64,000 nucleotides of DNA from JAERML01 sp035687895 (GCA_035687895.1 DASRUE010000196.1:1-64000), one strand, 5' to 3'; shown: positions 51,348 to 61,012, counted from the stretch's first letter. Numbers and translations are program-made. Notes: generated by a model not told the origin, from the letters alone.

Positions 51348-52244
51348 TTGTCATACAAAATACGAAATAGCGTCGTGCTGGGCGTCCTGCTCTTCCTCGT
51401 CCTTGGAGTAGGAGTGTATGTCCGCGGCTTCAATCTTCCGGGGAAACTCAACAAGATTGAGACAGAGATCCGCACCATTGAGGACCAGCTGCAGAACACG
51501 CCAAACTTGGTGGCGGAGTTCAACGATCTGAGCGCCAACCTTGCGGACACAAAGAAGCGCTGGGAAAACCGGAACAAGGATATCCCACCGGTGGATGTTA
51601 CGTCTCAGACCTATGCATATTTCAGCCGATTGATTGACTTGAGTGGCGATGTGAAACTTGACCTTCTGTACACTGGAGTAGAGCAAAAAGGGAACTACGG
51701 GTTCAATGTGTACAATTTAAGGGGCGAGGCGCCGTTTGAAAACTTTTACAGGTTCATCTGGTACCTTGAAAACGGTCGTAAACTCTACAAGATCAAAAAA
51801 ATGAATGTGAAGGGGCTTGAGATAGCTCCCAAAGAGGATGAGCCGGGCGGCATTTTGGTCACCTTTGAGATGGTCGTCCATGCATATTTCTCGTCGGTCG
51901 CAGAGCTTGCGAGCGCTCCCGGTGAACGAACCATAACGCCAAATTATCTGATGATTGATCCTTTCAATCCGGTGATTTCGAGCGACATTCCGGCCAACCT
52001 CCGGAAGCTGATAGAGATTGAGCGTTCCGATTTGAAAGCAGTCATTCCAGGAAAGGCGTTTGTCCTTGATCAGACAAACGCGTTCAGAACACTGACGGAA
52101 GGGGATGAAGTTTACCTTGGCTATGTGACCAAGATCGACCCCGAACTAGGACGGATCGAGTGCACGCTCAACAAGGGCGGCATCATTGAGAAGGTGGAAT
52201 TGAAGATACGCTACGGCATTCAACAAAACGTTGTGCAAAAATAG
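51348..52244 (+). CDS. PilO-like inner-membrane alignment protein
   Basis: The 298-residue protein has one N-terminal TM (VVLGVLLFLVLGVGVYV), a coiled coil (KLNKIETEIRTIEDQLQNT) and a periplasmic alpha/beta domain (YAYFSRLIDLSGDVKLDLLYTGVEQKGNYGFNVYNLRGEAPFENFYRFIWYLENG), the PilO pattern. A C-terminal extension (about 215-298) with EGDEVYLGYVTKIDPELGRIECTLNKGG resembles PilP/HR domains that contact the secretin, so it may combine PilO and PilP roles. The start is TTG at 51348 with AAAGGAG 7 bases upstream. It overlaps no gene but is followed by the secretin gene 14 bases later. Confidence 0.82.
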   Translation: MSYKIRNSVVLGVLLFLVLGVGVYVRGFNLPGKLNKIETEIRTIEDQLQNTPNLVAEFNDLSANLADTKKRWENRNKDIPPVDVTSQTYAYFSRLIDLSGDVKLDLLYTGVEQKGNYGFNVYNLRGEAPFENFYRFIWYLENGRKLYKIKKMNVKGLEIAPKEDEPGGILVTFEMVVHAYFSSVAELASAPGERTITPNYLMIDPFNPVISSDIPANLRKLIEIERSDLKAVIPGKAFVLDQTNAFRTLTEGDEVYLGYVTKIDPELGRIECTLNKGGIIEKVELKIRYGIQQNVVQK

Positions 52245-52257
52245 GATCGAGGACAGC

Positions 52258-53511
52258 ATGAAAACACGCACTATTGTCTGCATACTTACTCTGCTGGCAG
52301 CCAGCATGGCACCGGCCCTTGGTCAGACAAACCCCGAGGAGCGACGCTCGTTCCGGGAGTACACATCTCCTGAAGAACTCGTCTCAATTGCTCCGACTGC
52401 CACGATGGACAAGGCGCTTGCAGCCATCAGCGAGGTAAGTCGGAAGTTCGTCGGGAAGATCATTATTGATACGGAGCGGCGGACGATGCCGGTCAACGTC
52501 GACATCCAGGGCGTGCAGTGGCGCGACGCCCTTGAGATGATCTGTCGCAAAAATGAGATCTGGTACTCGGAGTATGAAAACTATATCCAGCTCACATCGT
52601 CCGGCAGCGCAACGACTGCCGATGGTGCGCGGCAGGGAGCCGCCGCCGCCGGGAGCCCCGATATCCAGAAGGAATTTGCCACCTTCAGGAGCCGGGAAAT
52701 CAAAATCTCGGGAGTTTTTTTGGAAGTGAATCTGAGCAAACTCGATGAAGTCGGATTGAACTGGACTTTCATGAAGAGTACATCAGACTATTCGATCAAT
52801 TCCTCACTCGCCGCGGGTGATAGGGTTTCTAGTGAGATCTTCAAAACGGAAATCACACCGAAGGTGAGCTTCGCCAACATTAACATCCTCGCAAAGATGT
52901 TCTCGAACTACAACCTTGGTGAGATTCTTTCAAGTCCGCAAATCAACGTGCGTTCGGGGGAAGATGGAAGGATACAGGTAGGGCAGGACTTCTCCATTAA
53001 AGAGCGTGACTTTGCCGGTAACCTGATCGATAAGTTCTACAGTGCTGGAACGATCATCAAGGTGAAGCCGCAGGTGATCAACGAGCAAGGGGTGAACTTC
53101 GTGCACATGGTGGTTGATGTTGAGCGCAGCTCGGTGGTGCCCGGGTCCGTTAGCACAATCATCAACAAGACGAAAGCAAGTACCAACGTCCTTCTGCTCG
53201 ACGGTGAAGAAACAATCATTGGTGGTTTGTACACCACAGAGGTCACCACGGTGCGTTCAGGTATTCCATTTCTGAAGGACCTGCCTTGGTATGTCTTTGG
53301 TCTCCGGTATCTGTTTGGGTATAACAGAGAGGAAGAGACGAAGAAGGAGCTTATCATCCTTCTGAAAGCTGAGCTCGTCCCGACATTGCAGGAACGGATT
53401 ACGCAGAAGACCAGGCCGGGTGAACTTTACGAGCAGTGGCGGGCGGATCGTGCGAAGGAAGAGCAAAACCTCAAAGGCGAGAGCGCCGCAGACGAAAGTG
53501 AAGAAAAGTAA
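52258..53511 (+). CDS. Outer-membrane secretin, PilQ/GspD-type (short form)
   Basis: A 417-residue protein with signal peptide (MKTRTIVCILTLLAASMAPALGQ). A single STN-like N domain spans about 45-115 (AAISEVSRKFVGKIIIDTERRTMPVNVDIQGVQWRDALEMIC), then the secretin core (SREIKISGVFLEVNLSKLDEVGLNW, EILSSPQINVRSGEDGRIQVGQDF, GGLYTTEVTTVRSGIPFLKDLPWYVFGLRYLFG). The GIPFLKDLP segment is the secretin signature region. It forms the outer-membrane ring for pilus or product exit. It lacks AMIN domains, so it is shorter than typical PilQ. No pilotin gene is recognised, although the lipoprotein downstream could assist. Confidence 0.9.
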   Translation: MKTRTIVCILTLLAASMAPALGQTNPEERRSFREYTSPEELVSIAPTATMDKALAAISEVSRKFVGKIIIDTERRTMPVNVDIQGVQWRDALEMICRKNEIWYSEYENYIQLTSSGSATTADGARQGAAAAGSPDIQKEFATFRSREIKISGVFLEVNLSKLDEVGLNWTFMKSTSDYSINSSLAAGDRVSSEIFKTEITPKVSFANINILAKMFSNYNLGEILSSPQINVRSGEDGRIQVGQDFSIKERDFAGNLIDKFYSAGTIIKVKPQVINEQGVNFVHMVVDVERSSVVPGSVSTIINKTKASTNVLLLDGEETIIGGLYTTEVTTVRSGIPFLKDLPWYVFGLRYLFGYNREEETKKELIILLKAELVPTLQERITQKTRPGELYEQWRADRAKEEQNLKGESAADESEEK

Positions 53512-53547
53512 TCCTCCATGGGAACCACAACATTTAGGGGACGGTCA

Positions 53548-55005
53548 ATGAAGAGAACTATGCTCATGCTGGCGCTCGTTGCCACGATGGCACTCGTCCT
53601 GTTTGCGTGCAAGAGCGACGAACAGGGGGCAACACAGGGTGAAGGTGTCATTACCGGAGTTGTCACGGACGCGGCAACGGGGAATGCACTGGCGTCTGTG
53701 ACTCTGCAGGCACAGACGATTGGTGGCGCAACCCAGACAGCTACCACGGACGCACAGGGTAACTTTCGCTTCAGCTTTACCACTGATAGTGCCAAGTCTG
53801 TCACAATCTCCGTCACAAAATCGGGGTACCGCGATACGTCGGTTGTTGTTCAAATTCAGCCCGGTGTTGTCGTGACCCTTGGCCTCCAGATAGCTGCGCG
53901 ATCACCAATTTCTGGTGTTGGAGGAGGCAGCGGGGTTGCGCAGACTATTGCCTTCCTCGGAGCCAGCCCCCGGCAAATCTCAGTCTATGGTGTCGGCGGA
54001 CTGGAGACATCCATACTCGGATTCGAAGTACGCGATTCACTTGGACTCGCTATAGATGCAGCACATTCCGTTAGCATGAGTTTTCAGATTGTCGGTGGAT
54101 TGAACGGCGGCGAATACATTTCGCCACTCTCTGTCACCACTAATGCCATCGGTCAGGCCTATACCACGTTCAATAGCGGGATCCGGGCAGGCGTCTTTCA
54201 GGTTGTTGCAACGGTGACTTTGGCCGGACGCCCGCCGATCACTTCGAATCCGGTCAGGTTGATCATTACGGCTGGATTCCCGGATCAGGCGCACTTCACA
54301 ATCGGCATCGACCGCTTTAATTTCCCGGCACTGGGAATTGTCGGCAAGCGGAATAGTGTAAGTGTTCTCGTGGGCGATAAGTACACAAACCCGGTCCAAC
54401 CGAACACTGCTGTGTACTTCAGAAGTAGTGCAGGGGTTATTCAGCCCAGCGTTTTTACGGACGCAAGTGGCCAGGGGACTGTGGACCTCATCAGTGGAAA
54501 CCCGGCACCATTTGGCATCTATGCGGCTCGGCCGCCATATGGTCCGGATACAGCGGGCTATCACCATATCGTCGCGCGAACCGTGGGTGAAGGTGGTGTG
54601 ACGGTTCAGGACAGCACATTGATCCTTTGGAGCGGCGGGTCCATAATCTCAAATGTCAATCCCACGACTTTTAATATCCCGGACGGTGGTTTCCAAGACT
54701 TCACCTTTACTGTCTCTGACTTCCTCGGGCACCCACTGTCGGAAGGGACTATCATCAGTGTGCAGGCCACTGTGCCACCTCCCCCCGATCCAAATGCTCA
54801 AGTTAATCAGGTCCAGCTTGCTTTCGGGCGGAATGGCTCACTGACCTTGCCGGATGTTATATTGCCTGGACCCGGAAGGACGGCTTTCGGCTTCCGCCTT
54901 AGCGATGGGAGTACGATTGTCGCGGTAACACCGGTTACTGTCTCAATCACGGTGACGAGCGAGAACAATAACGCTTACTTCACGTTCTTCGGTATTGTCA
55001 ACTAG
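53548..55005 (+). CDS. Surface lipoprotein with carboxypeptidase-like and Ig-like repeats
   Basis: The 485-residue protein has lipobox LFAC at C21. A CarboxypepD_reg-like domain follows at about 34-110 (GEGVITGVVTDAATGNALASVTLQA, FRFSFTTDSAKSVTISVTKSGY). Then come Big1/invasin-like Ig domains with the repeated pattern of SPRQISVYGVGGLE, SVSMSFQIVGGLNGGEYISPLSVTTNAIGQAYTTF and GVIQPSVFTDASGQGTVDL. It is co-transcribed with the secretin gene and is the last gene of the cluster, ahead of a strong terminator. It may be exported through or anchored beside the machine; whether it is a substrate is unknown. Confidence 0.78.
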   Translation: MKRTMLMLALVATMALVLFACKSDEQGATQGEGVITGVVTDAATGNALASVTLQAQTIGGATQTATTDAQGNFRFSFTTDSAKSVTISVTKSGYRDTSVVVQIQPGVVVTLGLQIAARSPISGVGGGSGVAQTIAFLGASPRQISVYGVGGLETSILGFEVRDSLGLAIDAAHSVSMSFQIVGGLNGGEYISPLSVTTNAIGQAYTTFNSGIRAGVFQVVATVTLAGRPPITSNPVRLIITAGFPDQAHFTIGIDRFNFPALGIVGKRNSVSVLVGDKYTNPVQPNTAVYFRSSAGVIQPSVFTDASGQGTVDLISGNPAPFGIYAARPPYGPDTAGYHHIVARTVGEGGVTVQDSTLILWSGGSIISNVNPTTFNIPDGGFQDFTFTVSDFLGHPLSEGTIISVQATVPPPPDPNAQVNQVQLAFGRNGSLTLPDVILPGPGRTAFGFRLSDGSTIVAVTPVTVSITVTSENNNAYFTFFGIVN

Positions 55006-55031
55006 TATCCGTTAGCGATTTCTGTGGTATC

Positions 55032-55065
55032 AAACCCCGGCGAGGTACTCGCCGGGGTTTTGTCA
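55032..55065 (+). terminator. Terminator of the pilus-like operon
   Basis: AAACCCCGGCGAG (55032-55044) and CTCGCCGGGGTTT (55048-55060) are perfect 13-base arms with loop GTA, followed by TGTCATTTGTT. It ends the pilus-like cluster. Confidence 0.85.
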
Positions 55066-55087
55066 TTTGTTCCACCTTTTCCTTCAT

Positions 55088-55116
55088 TTGATTTTGCGCG
55101 CTATTTCCGTTAGCTT
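55088..55116 (+). promoter_or_regulatory. Predicted promoter for uvrA
   Basis: TTGATT (55088-55093), a 17-base spacer and TAGCTT (55111-55116), 34 bases before ATG 55150. No LexA-like palindrome is obvious. Confidence 0.4.
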
Positions 55117-55149
55117 TTGGTTCACGAATTTGACCCCCAGATTACATCT

Positions 55150-58011
55150 ATGGCAACGATAGCCTCCGAGAAAAAACTCTTTCTTCGTTCTACCTCCAAT
55201 GAAATTGCCGACAAGATTGTCATCCGCGGTGCACGCGTCCATAATCTGAAGAGCATAAACCTTGACCTGCCCCGGAAGAAGCTAATTGTGTTCACCGGTG
55301 TGAGCGGCTCCGGCAAGTCCAGTCTCGCTTTTGATACTATCTATGCAGAGGGGCAACGCCGATATGTAGAGAGCCTCTCGTCGTATGCGCGACAGTTCTT
55401 GGAACGGATGGACAAGCCTGACGTGGACCTGATTCAAGGAATCAGCCCCGCGATGGCCATTGAGCAGAAGACCAATACCCGCAACCCGCGTTCCACCGTA
55501 GGCACGACGACGGAGATCTACGATTACCTTCGTCTGTTGTTTGCCCGTGTCGGAAAGACGTACTGCGAAAAATGTGGCAGGGTTGTAACAAGGGATTCTG
55601 TCCAGAGTGTGATGGAGGCACTCCAGCTCGAGACGCACCAACGCAGGCAGGCAGGGGGGGACTCGGCTCTGAAGATTCACATAGCATTCCCTCTTCCTCT
55701 TCATCCGAAAGAGACACTCGGCCAGGCACTGATCAATCTGAAGAAGGAGGGTTTCTTCCGCATTCTTGTTGCCGGTGACGTTGTTGATCTGAACGAAACA
55801 CCGACAATAGGGAAGCGAAAGGCAGGGGAAATCTCCGTACTTGTCGATAGGCTGGTGGTCCGCCCTCAAGAGGAGAATGACCGATTGGCGGATTCTATCG
55901 AAACCGCTTTTGCATCTGGAAACGGACGTATGTCCGTGGTTCTTGTTGAAGACTCCCGCGTTCTTCCATTCAACCAGAATTTTGAATGCCCGCACTGCCA
56001 TATCAAATACGAAGAACCTGAGCCGAGACTCTTCTCATTTAACAGCCCCTTTGGCGCCTGCCCTGAGTGCCAGGGGTTTGGTCGGGCCGTTGGCATCGAT
56101 ATGAACCTTGTTGTTCCAGACAAGAACAAGACGTTGCGTGAAGGTGCCATCCAACCCTGGGCGACCCCGAAGTTTCTGGAAAACCTCCGGAGCTTGGTCC
56201 GCATCGCGCAGAAGGCGGGGGTGAGGTTGGATGTTCCTTTTGCACAGCTTGGGCCGGAAGAACTGGACGTTGTGATGCGCGGGTTTCAGACGTTCGATGG
56301 GGTTGACGGGTTTTTCAAGAAGGTGGAGAAGAAGGCATACAAGATTTATTATCGCGTATTGTTGAGCCGTTATCGCGGGTACACTATATGCCCTGCATGC
56401 AAGGGCTCCCGTCTTCGCAAAGAGGCCCTGAGCGTCAAGATCGATGGGAAAAGCATAGCTGACGTGGTACGAATGACGATTGCTTCGGCCGATGATTTTT
56501 TCAAAATAGTTGCCTTGACGCCACATGAGATGGAGATCGCCCGGAGGATCCGCGAAGAACTCCAAAAGCGACTGCGGTATCTCCATGAGGTGGGGATCGG
56601 GTACCTCACCCTGGACCGACTCTCCAACACTCTGTCCGGCGGGGAATCGCAACGGATCAATCTGGCGACGTCGCTGGGCTCGTCGCTCGTCGGGGCGCTC
56701 TATGTGTTGGATGAACCAAGCATCGGTCTTCATCCCCGCGACAATGAACGGCTGATTCGGATTCTGAAGGCCCTGCGAGATGTGGGGAACACAGTCATAG
56801 TAGTTGAGCATGACGCTGACATGATGCGGGCATGCGACCTCATTGTAGATATGGGTCCAGAGGCGGGTGAGCATGGTGGCGAAGTAGTGTTTTCAGGATC
56901 ACCAACGACCATCCTTGATGATCAGAAGTCCCTTACAGGCAAATATCTTTCCGGCCGTCGCGAAATACCTGTTCCCGCAGTCCGCCGAAAGGCAGGCGGC
57001 AAGGCAATCAAGGTAGTAGGAGCAACAGAGAATAATCTTGCCGGAATCGACGTGACATTTCCACTCAACAAGTTGGTTTGTATTACAGGTGTGAGTGGCA
57101 GCGGCAAAAGCACGCTTGTCCATGATGTGCTGTTTGGTGGCCTCAAAAGGCTGAAAGGTGATTTCAGCGCCAAGGAAGGAGCCTGTCACTTCATTGAAGG
57201 CCACGAGGAGATCGCTGCTGTGGAACTTGTGGACCAATCACCCATCGGCCGATCGCCACGGTCAAATCCGATCACCTATATTCAAGTGTTCGACCAGATC
57301 CGGAATCTGTTTGCATCAACGCAGGCGGCACGGATACATGGTTTTAGGCCGGGCCATTTTTCCTTCAATGTTCCAGGGGGGCGATGCGAGACCTGTGAGG
57401 GGGATGGTGTTATCAAAGTGGAAATGCAGTTCCTCGCTGATCTCTATTTGATGTGTGACTCGTGTAAAGGGAAACGATACAAACAAGAAGTACTCGACGT
57501 CCGGTACCGGGGAAAGAACATCGATGATGTGTTGGCGATGACCGTCACGGAAGCAATCGACTTCTTTGAAGGGAGCGCCGTGGGGGCAAAAATCGCCCGG
57601 CGGCTCAAGGTCCTTGCAGATGTCGGTCTTGGCTATGTACGGCTCGGCCAGTCTTCAACGTCGCTTTCGGGTGGAGAGGCGCAGCGCATTAAGCTTGCGG
57701 CCCATCTTGGAAACACACACAAGGATGGCCACACGCTCTTCATCTTCGATGAACCCACCACGGGTCTGCATTTCGATGACATTGCCCGGCTAATGTCGTG
57801 CTTCACAGCTCTGCTGGATGCGGGTAATTCCGTGGTAATAATTGAACACAACCTTGATGTTATCAAGTGTGCCGATCATCTCATCGATCTTGGTCCCGAG
57901 GCAGGAGAGGGGGGTGGAAAGGTTGTTGGTGTTGGGACGCCGGAAGAGATTGCCCGAAACGAGCGCTCACATACGGGACGGTTTCTCCGTCCGTATTTAA
58001 GGATGCCTTGA
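55150..58011 (+). CDS. uvrA: Excinuclease ABC subunit A
   Basis: The 953-residue DNA-damage recognition ATPase has two ABC cassettes. The first Walker A is GVSGSGKSSLAFDT and the second GVSGSGKSTLVHD; both signature segments read LSGGE-x-QRI (LSGGESQRINLA, LSGGEAQRIKLA). Zinc modules are CEKCGRV, CPHCHIKYEE with GACPECQGFG, and CETCEGDGV with CDSCKGKRY. It forms UvrA2B complexes and scans DNA for lesions in nucleotide excision repair. ATG 55150 is chosen; a TTG at 55117 is in frame but precedes the promoter-proximal leader without family support. Confidence 0.96.
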   Translation: MATIASEKKLFLRSTSNEIADKIVIRGARVHNLKSINLDLPRKKLIVFTGVSGSGKSSLAFDTIYAEGQRRYVESLSSYARQFLERMDKPDVDLIQGISPAMAIEQKTNTRNPRSTVGTTTEIYDYLRLLFARVGKTYCEKCGRVVTRDSVQSVMEALQLETHQRRQAGGDSALKIHIAFPLPLHPKETLGQALINLKKEGFFRILVAGDVVDLNETPTIGKRKAGEISVLVDRLVVRPQEENDRLADSIETAFASGNGRMSVVLVEDSRVLPFNQNFECPHCHIKYEEPEPRLFSFNSPFGACPECQGFGRAVGIDMNLVVPDKNKTLREGAIQPWATPKFLENLRSLVRIAQKAGVRLDVPFAQLGPEELDVVMRGFQTFDGVDGFFKKVEKKAYKIYYRVLLSRYRGYTICPACKGSRLRKEALSVKIDGKSIADVVRMTIASADDFFKIVALTPHEMEIARRIREELQKRLRYLHEVGIGYLTLDRLSNTLSGGESQRINLATSLGSSLVGALYVLDEPSIGLHPRDNERLIRILKALRDVGNTVIVVEHDADMMRACDLIVDMGPEAGEHGGEVVFSGSPTTILDDQKSLTGKYLSGRREIPVPAVRRKAGGKAIKVVGATENNLAGIDVTFPLNKLVCITGVSGSGKSTLVHDVLFGGLKRLKGDFSAKEGACHFIEGHEEIAAVELVDQSPIGRSPRSNPITYIQVFDQIRNLFASTQAARIHGFRPGHFSFNVPGGRCETCEGDGVIKVEMQFLADLYLMCDSCKGKRYKQEVLDVRYRGKNIDDVLAMTVTEAIDFFEGSAVGAKIARRLKVLADVGLGYVRLGQSSTSLSGGEAQRIKLAAHLGNTHKDGHTLFIFDEPTTGLHFDDIARLMSCFTALLDAGNSVVIIEHNLDVIKCADHLIDLGPEAGEGGGKVVGVGTPEEIARNERSHTGRFLRPYLRMP

Positions 58012-58156
58012 CGGTGAGTGGGTGGGCGCCGGGTGAGCCTCGTCACCGCAGTCGCTTGGTGAATGTATTAAGTTGGAACTGCAAGAAGCACTGAAAGGCA
58101 TTGGTGCCACAATGGATTTAGGGGAGGTCCTGCGTGTGCGCCAGTGCCTTTCGCCA

Positions 58157-58951
58157 TTAATAGGCCATTCCCACGTTCAGCGTGATGAAAAACCCCCCAA
58201 AGTTTTTCTTCGTGGCCGCGACTGTTCCATCTGAGGTATTAAACAGCGAAGGAAGCCCGTCTCCAAAAAGATAGTTGAAATAGTATCTGAAATTCACACC
58301 AAAGACATTGCTCTTCTCCGACCCGAAGTTCGCCCCCACCCCGATGAAAGCCCCTGCTGTATAGTGAGGCTGTCCTTTTCCGAGACTTTTGAAAAACTCA
58401 ACTTGGCGGAATTCTGCCACCCCAGAGACATTCGTAACGATTTCGGTAAAAGGTGCAGCGAAGATCATTGTGGGTCCCGCACCACCATTCACATAGGGCC
58501 GAAATGTGTCAACGATATCCTCCCTGAAGAGGCGGTGCTGAACACCGAACATAAGAGGGAGAACAAGAAAGCGGTTCAACTTTCCGGGTACAAACGACAC
58601 TCCGAGGTATTGATCAAACCGTTCGACCTCCCGCTCATCTTTTGATTCAGAAATGGAAAAGGTAACGAATCCGAAAAGGTCTTCAGTAAACTCGCGCCGG
58701 TAAAATGTCCCGAGTCCGAACCCGCCGTCAGAGATAAGAACATCCAGGCCCCATGCATTCAGCAGAGGGGCCTGCGCGACAGGGCTAGCGGCGCCGGGGA
58801 TCGAGTCCCACATTGTGGATAGGTTATTACTTCTCATTCCATTTGCAGGAAAAGGTGAGGACATGTTCAGCTGTCCAAACGCGGTTTGAGCCGTCAGCCA
58901 CGTCATTATCACCACGTACGTTAATAGACGCACCTTCATTCCTGGAAGCAT
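58157..58951 (-). CDS. Outer-membrane beta-barrel protein, unknown function
   Basis: A 264-residue protein with signal peptide (VRLLTYVVIMTWLTAQTAFGQ) and an alternating hydrophobic pattern of eight or more strands (GGFGLGTFYRREF, LFGFVTFSISESKD, GGAGPTMIFAAPF, VFGVNFRYYFNYLFG), ending in FFITLNVGMAY. The start ATG 58951 is fixed by AAAGGAGG before it; an earlier in-frame ATG at 58975 lacks this. No family is recognised. It is convergent with uvrA and stands alone, its promoter probably in the 67 bases before the RlmI gene. Confidence 0.72.
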   Translation of the reverse strand: MLPGMKVRLLTYVVIMTWLTAQTAFGQLNMSSPFPANGMRSNNLSTMWDSIPGAASPVAQAPLLNAWGLDVLISDGGFGLGTFYRREFTEDLFGFVTFSISESKDEREVERFDQYLGVSFVPGKLNRFLVLPLMFGVQHRLFREDIVDTFRPYVNGGAGPTMIFAAPFTEIVTNVSGVAEFRQVEFFKSLGKGQPHYTAGAFIGVGANFGSEKSNVFGVNFRYYFNYLFGDGLPSLFNTSDGTVAATKKNFGGFFITLNVGMAY

Positions 58952-59018
58952 AGCCCCTCCCTCCTTTGGCGGCAACGAGTTTTGTCAGCAAGATAGGCTG
59001 TTTGTGTCAGAAAATCAA

Positions 59019-60203
59019 TCAACAGATTCGGAAGACGCCAAACTTCAAATAGTGGGTCTCTGGGACGGAAGGAAGTGTAGGATGGTCGGGGGCAGCTCCC
59101 TGCCAGATCAGCATCTGAAGCTTTCTTCCTGTCTTCTGGGCAGCTTCACGGATGATCGTTAGGAACAGGTCCTGTTCGATGTGATGGGAACACGATGCAG
59201 TCATCAGCGTGCCACCTTCGCGAATCGACCGGATTGCATTAACGTGGAGCTCTTTGTACCCCTTCCTTGCGGCGGGAACTGTCTTTCTGCTTTTAGTGAA
59301 CGATGGGGGATCGAGAACAACAACATCATACCCTGGCTTTTCCGTTGCCACGGAGGCGAGCCGTTCAAAAACGTCCCCTTTCTCGAACCGGACATTCTGC
59401 ACCTCGTTGAGTACAGCATTCTGTGCTGCTCGTTGGACTGCTTCTTCAGAAACATCAATGCCGGTGACCTCCAACGCACCACCTCTGGCAGCATGCAGGG
59501 CGAATCCGCCGTCATTGCAAAAACAGTCGAGAACGCGTGCGTTCTTACTGAACCGTCGGATCACTGCACGGTTCTCACGCTGATCAAGAAAAAACCCCGT
59601 CTTCTGTCCCTCGAGTGTATCTACCAGAAACTGAATTCCATTCTCATGGTGAACGGTCTTTTGAACGGATCCACGGAGGACCCCCTTCTTCTGAGGGAGA
59701 TGCTCCAACAGCCGCAGTGGCGATTCGTTTCGCTCCACAATGCCGTCAGGGTGCAATAGATCCTCCAGCACATCGCAGATCATTGATAGTCGAACGTCCA
59801 TTCCATAGGAGAACGTCTGCACACACAGGTAGTTGTTGTACTTGTCGATAACAAGTCCGGGGAGAAAATCGCTTTCTCCGTGCACCAGACGGAAGCTCTC
59901 GCTCTCAGGATACAGTTGTCTCCGAAGCGCGAGTGCGGCTGTGATTCGCTTACGGAAAAAAGGCCCATCAATTTCTTCAGTCACCGATGAGAGGAGACGA
60001 AAGGCAATAAGCGAATGAGGGTTGTACATCCCGATTCCCAACAACAGACCGCTTGCTGCGCGGAGTTCAACAATGTCGCCAATCGCAGGTGATCCTTTCG
60101 TCTCGCGTATCTCGTTGCTGAAAATCCACGGGTGACCTGAGAGCAGCCTTCTGTCTTCGTTCTTCTTCAGGATGAGTTGTTTTCTTGGTGAGGTAGTGTT
60201 CAT
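59019..60203 (-). CDS. 23S rRNA methyltransferase, RlmI/RlmK-type
   Basis: The 394-residue protein has an N-terminal PUA-like domain (LILKKNEDRRLLSGHPWIFSNEI, IVELRAASGLLLGIGMYNPHSLIAFRLL) and a Rossmann methyltransferase domain with VLDCFCNDGGFALHAARGGALEVTGIDVSEEAVQ and VVLDPPSFTKSRK. The DPPSF segment and the SAM motif are typical of the class that methylates C1962 (RlmI) of 23S rRNA at C5 using SAM. The ATG at 60203 starts at the PUA domain; a frame to 60413 is open without support. It is divergent from the HAD gene. Confidence 0.88.
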   Translation of the reverse strand: MNTTSPRKQLILKKNEDRRLLSGHPWIFSNEIRETKGSPAIGDIVELRAASGLLLGIGMYNPHSLIAFRLLSSVTEEIDGPFFRKRITAALALRRQLYPESESFRLVHGESDFLPGLVIDKYNNYLCVQTFSYGMDVRLSMICDVLEDLLHPDGIVERNESPLRLLEHLPQKKGVLRGSVQKTVHHENGIQFLVDTLEGQKTGFFLDQRENRAVIRRFSKNARVLDCFCNDGGFALHAARGGALEVTGIDVSEEAVQRAAQNAVLNEVQNVRFEKGDVFERLASVATEKPGYDVVVLDPPSFTKSRKTVPAARKGYKELHVNAIRSIREGGTLMTASCSHHIEQDLFLTIIREAAQKTGRKLQMLIWQGAAPDHPTLPSVPETHYLKFGVFRIC

Positions 60204-60260
60204 GGCTTGACAAGGTATCAAGAACACCTCCGAATTGCAAGGAAGTGCGAAAGTGCCTCG

Positions 60261-60289
60261 TTGATATTCGGAGCGAATATGGTTATATT
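60261..60289 (+). promoter_or_regulatory. Promoter for the HAD phosphatase gene
   Basis: TTGATA (60261-60266), a 17-base spacer and TATATT (60284-60289), 37 bases before ATG 60326. Confidence 0.65.
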
Positions 60290-60325
60290 TTTCTAAGAAC
60301 CTGTCACACAGAGACCAACCTTTGC

Positions 60326-61012
60326 ATGAACAACTCATCATCATCGAACCGGTCCGATCACAATCGTCTGACCTGTGTGATATTTGATCTCGACGGCACG
60401 TTGACGCGGACAAACGATCTGATCTTTGCCAGCTTCAATCACGTCGCAATGAAATACCTTGGAAAGACTCTTACGAAGGAAGAAATCATAGGTCTTTTTG
60501 GCCCCCCTGAAGAACATGGTATGGCCGTTCTTGTGGGGGACGATCAGGCTGCAACAGCACTGGACGATCTGTGCAAGTACTACCGTGCCTACCACAGCAA
60601 GCTCGCCTCGCTCCACCATGGGATTGACGAGGTTCTTCGGTACCTGAAGAATCATGGCGTCAAGATTGCCTTGTTCACCGGGAAAGGAAGGCGGACGACA
60701 CACATTACGCTGGAAGAACTGAGTATCGGCCAATACTTCGATCTTGTTGTGTCCGGGTCTGACGTCGCCCATCATAAGCCCCATCATGAAGGAATCGCAC
60801 GCGTCCTTGAAACCTTCTCACTCCAGGCGTCGGAAGTGTTGATGGTGGGTGACGCGCTGGCTGATCTGAAGGCGTCTCGCGCTGCCGGAGTGAGGATGGC
60901 AGCCGTGGTGTGGGACTCTTACGACCGCGAACGGGTTATCCGGTCGGATGCCGACTATCTCTTTACTGAAGTGCAGGAATTGTTTCTCTGGCTCCAACAG
61001 CACATTAATTGA
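60326..61012 (+). CDS. HAD-superfamily phosphatase (phosphoglycolate phosphatase-like)
   Basis: The 228-residue protein has HAD motif 1 FDLDGTLTRT at about 20-29 (nucleophile Asp), a helical cap (HVAMKYLGKTLTKEEIIGLFGPPEEHG), motif 2 IALFTGKGRR, motif 3 lysine in HHKPHHEG and motif 4 MVGDALADLKASRAAG. The PPEEHG insertion recalls the phosphoglycolate and pyrophosphatase (PpaX) types. Substrate is not fixed. It is monocistronic or joined with the following membrane protein (15 bases later). Confidence 0.85.
   Translation: MNNSSSSNRSDHNRLTCVIFDLDGTLTRTNDLIFASFNHVAMKYLGKTLTKEEIIGLFGPPEEHGMAVLVGDDQAATALDDLCKYYRAYHSKLASLHHGIDEVLRYLKNHGVKIALFTGKGRRTTHITLEELSIGQYFDLVVSGSDVAHHKPHHEGIARVLETFSLQASEVLMVGDALADLKASRAAGVRMAAVVWDSYDRERVIRSDADYLFTEVQELFLWLQQHIN

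Noticed and set aside
59181..59759. 192-codon plus-strand frame
   Set aside because: Antisense to the RlmI-type gene with no recognisable domain and no ribosome-binding site.
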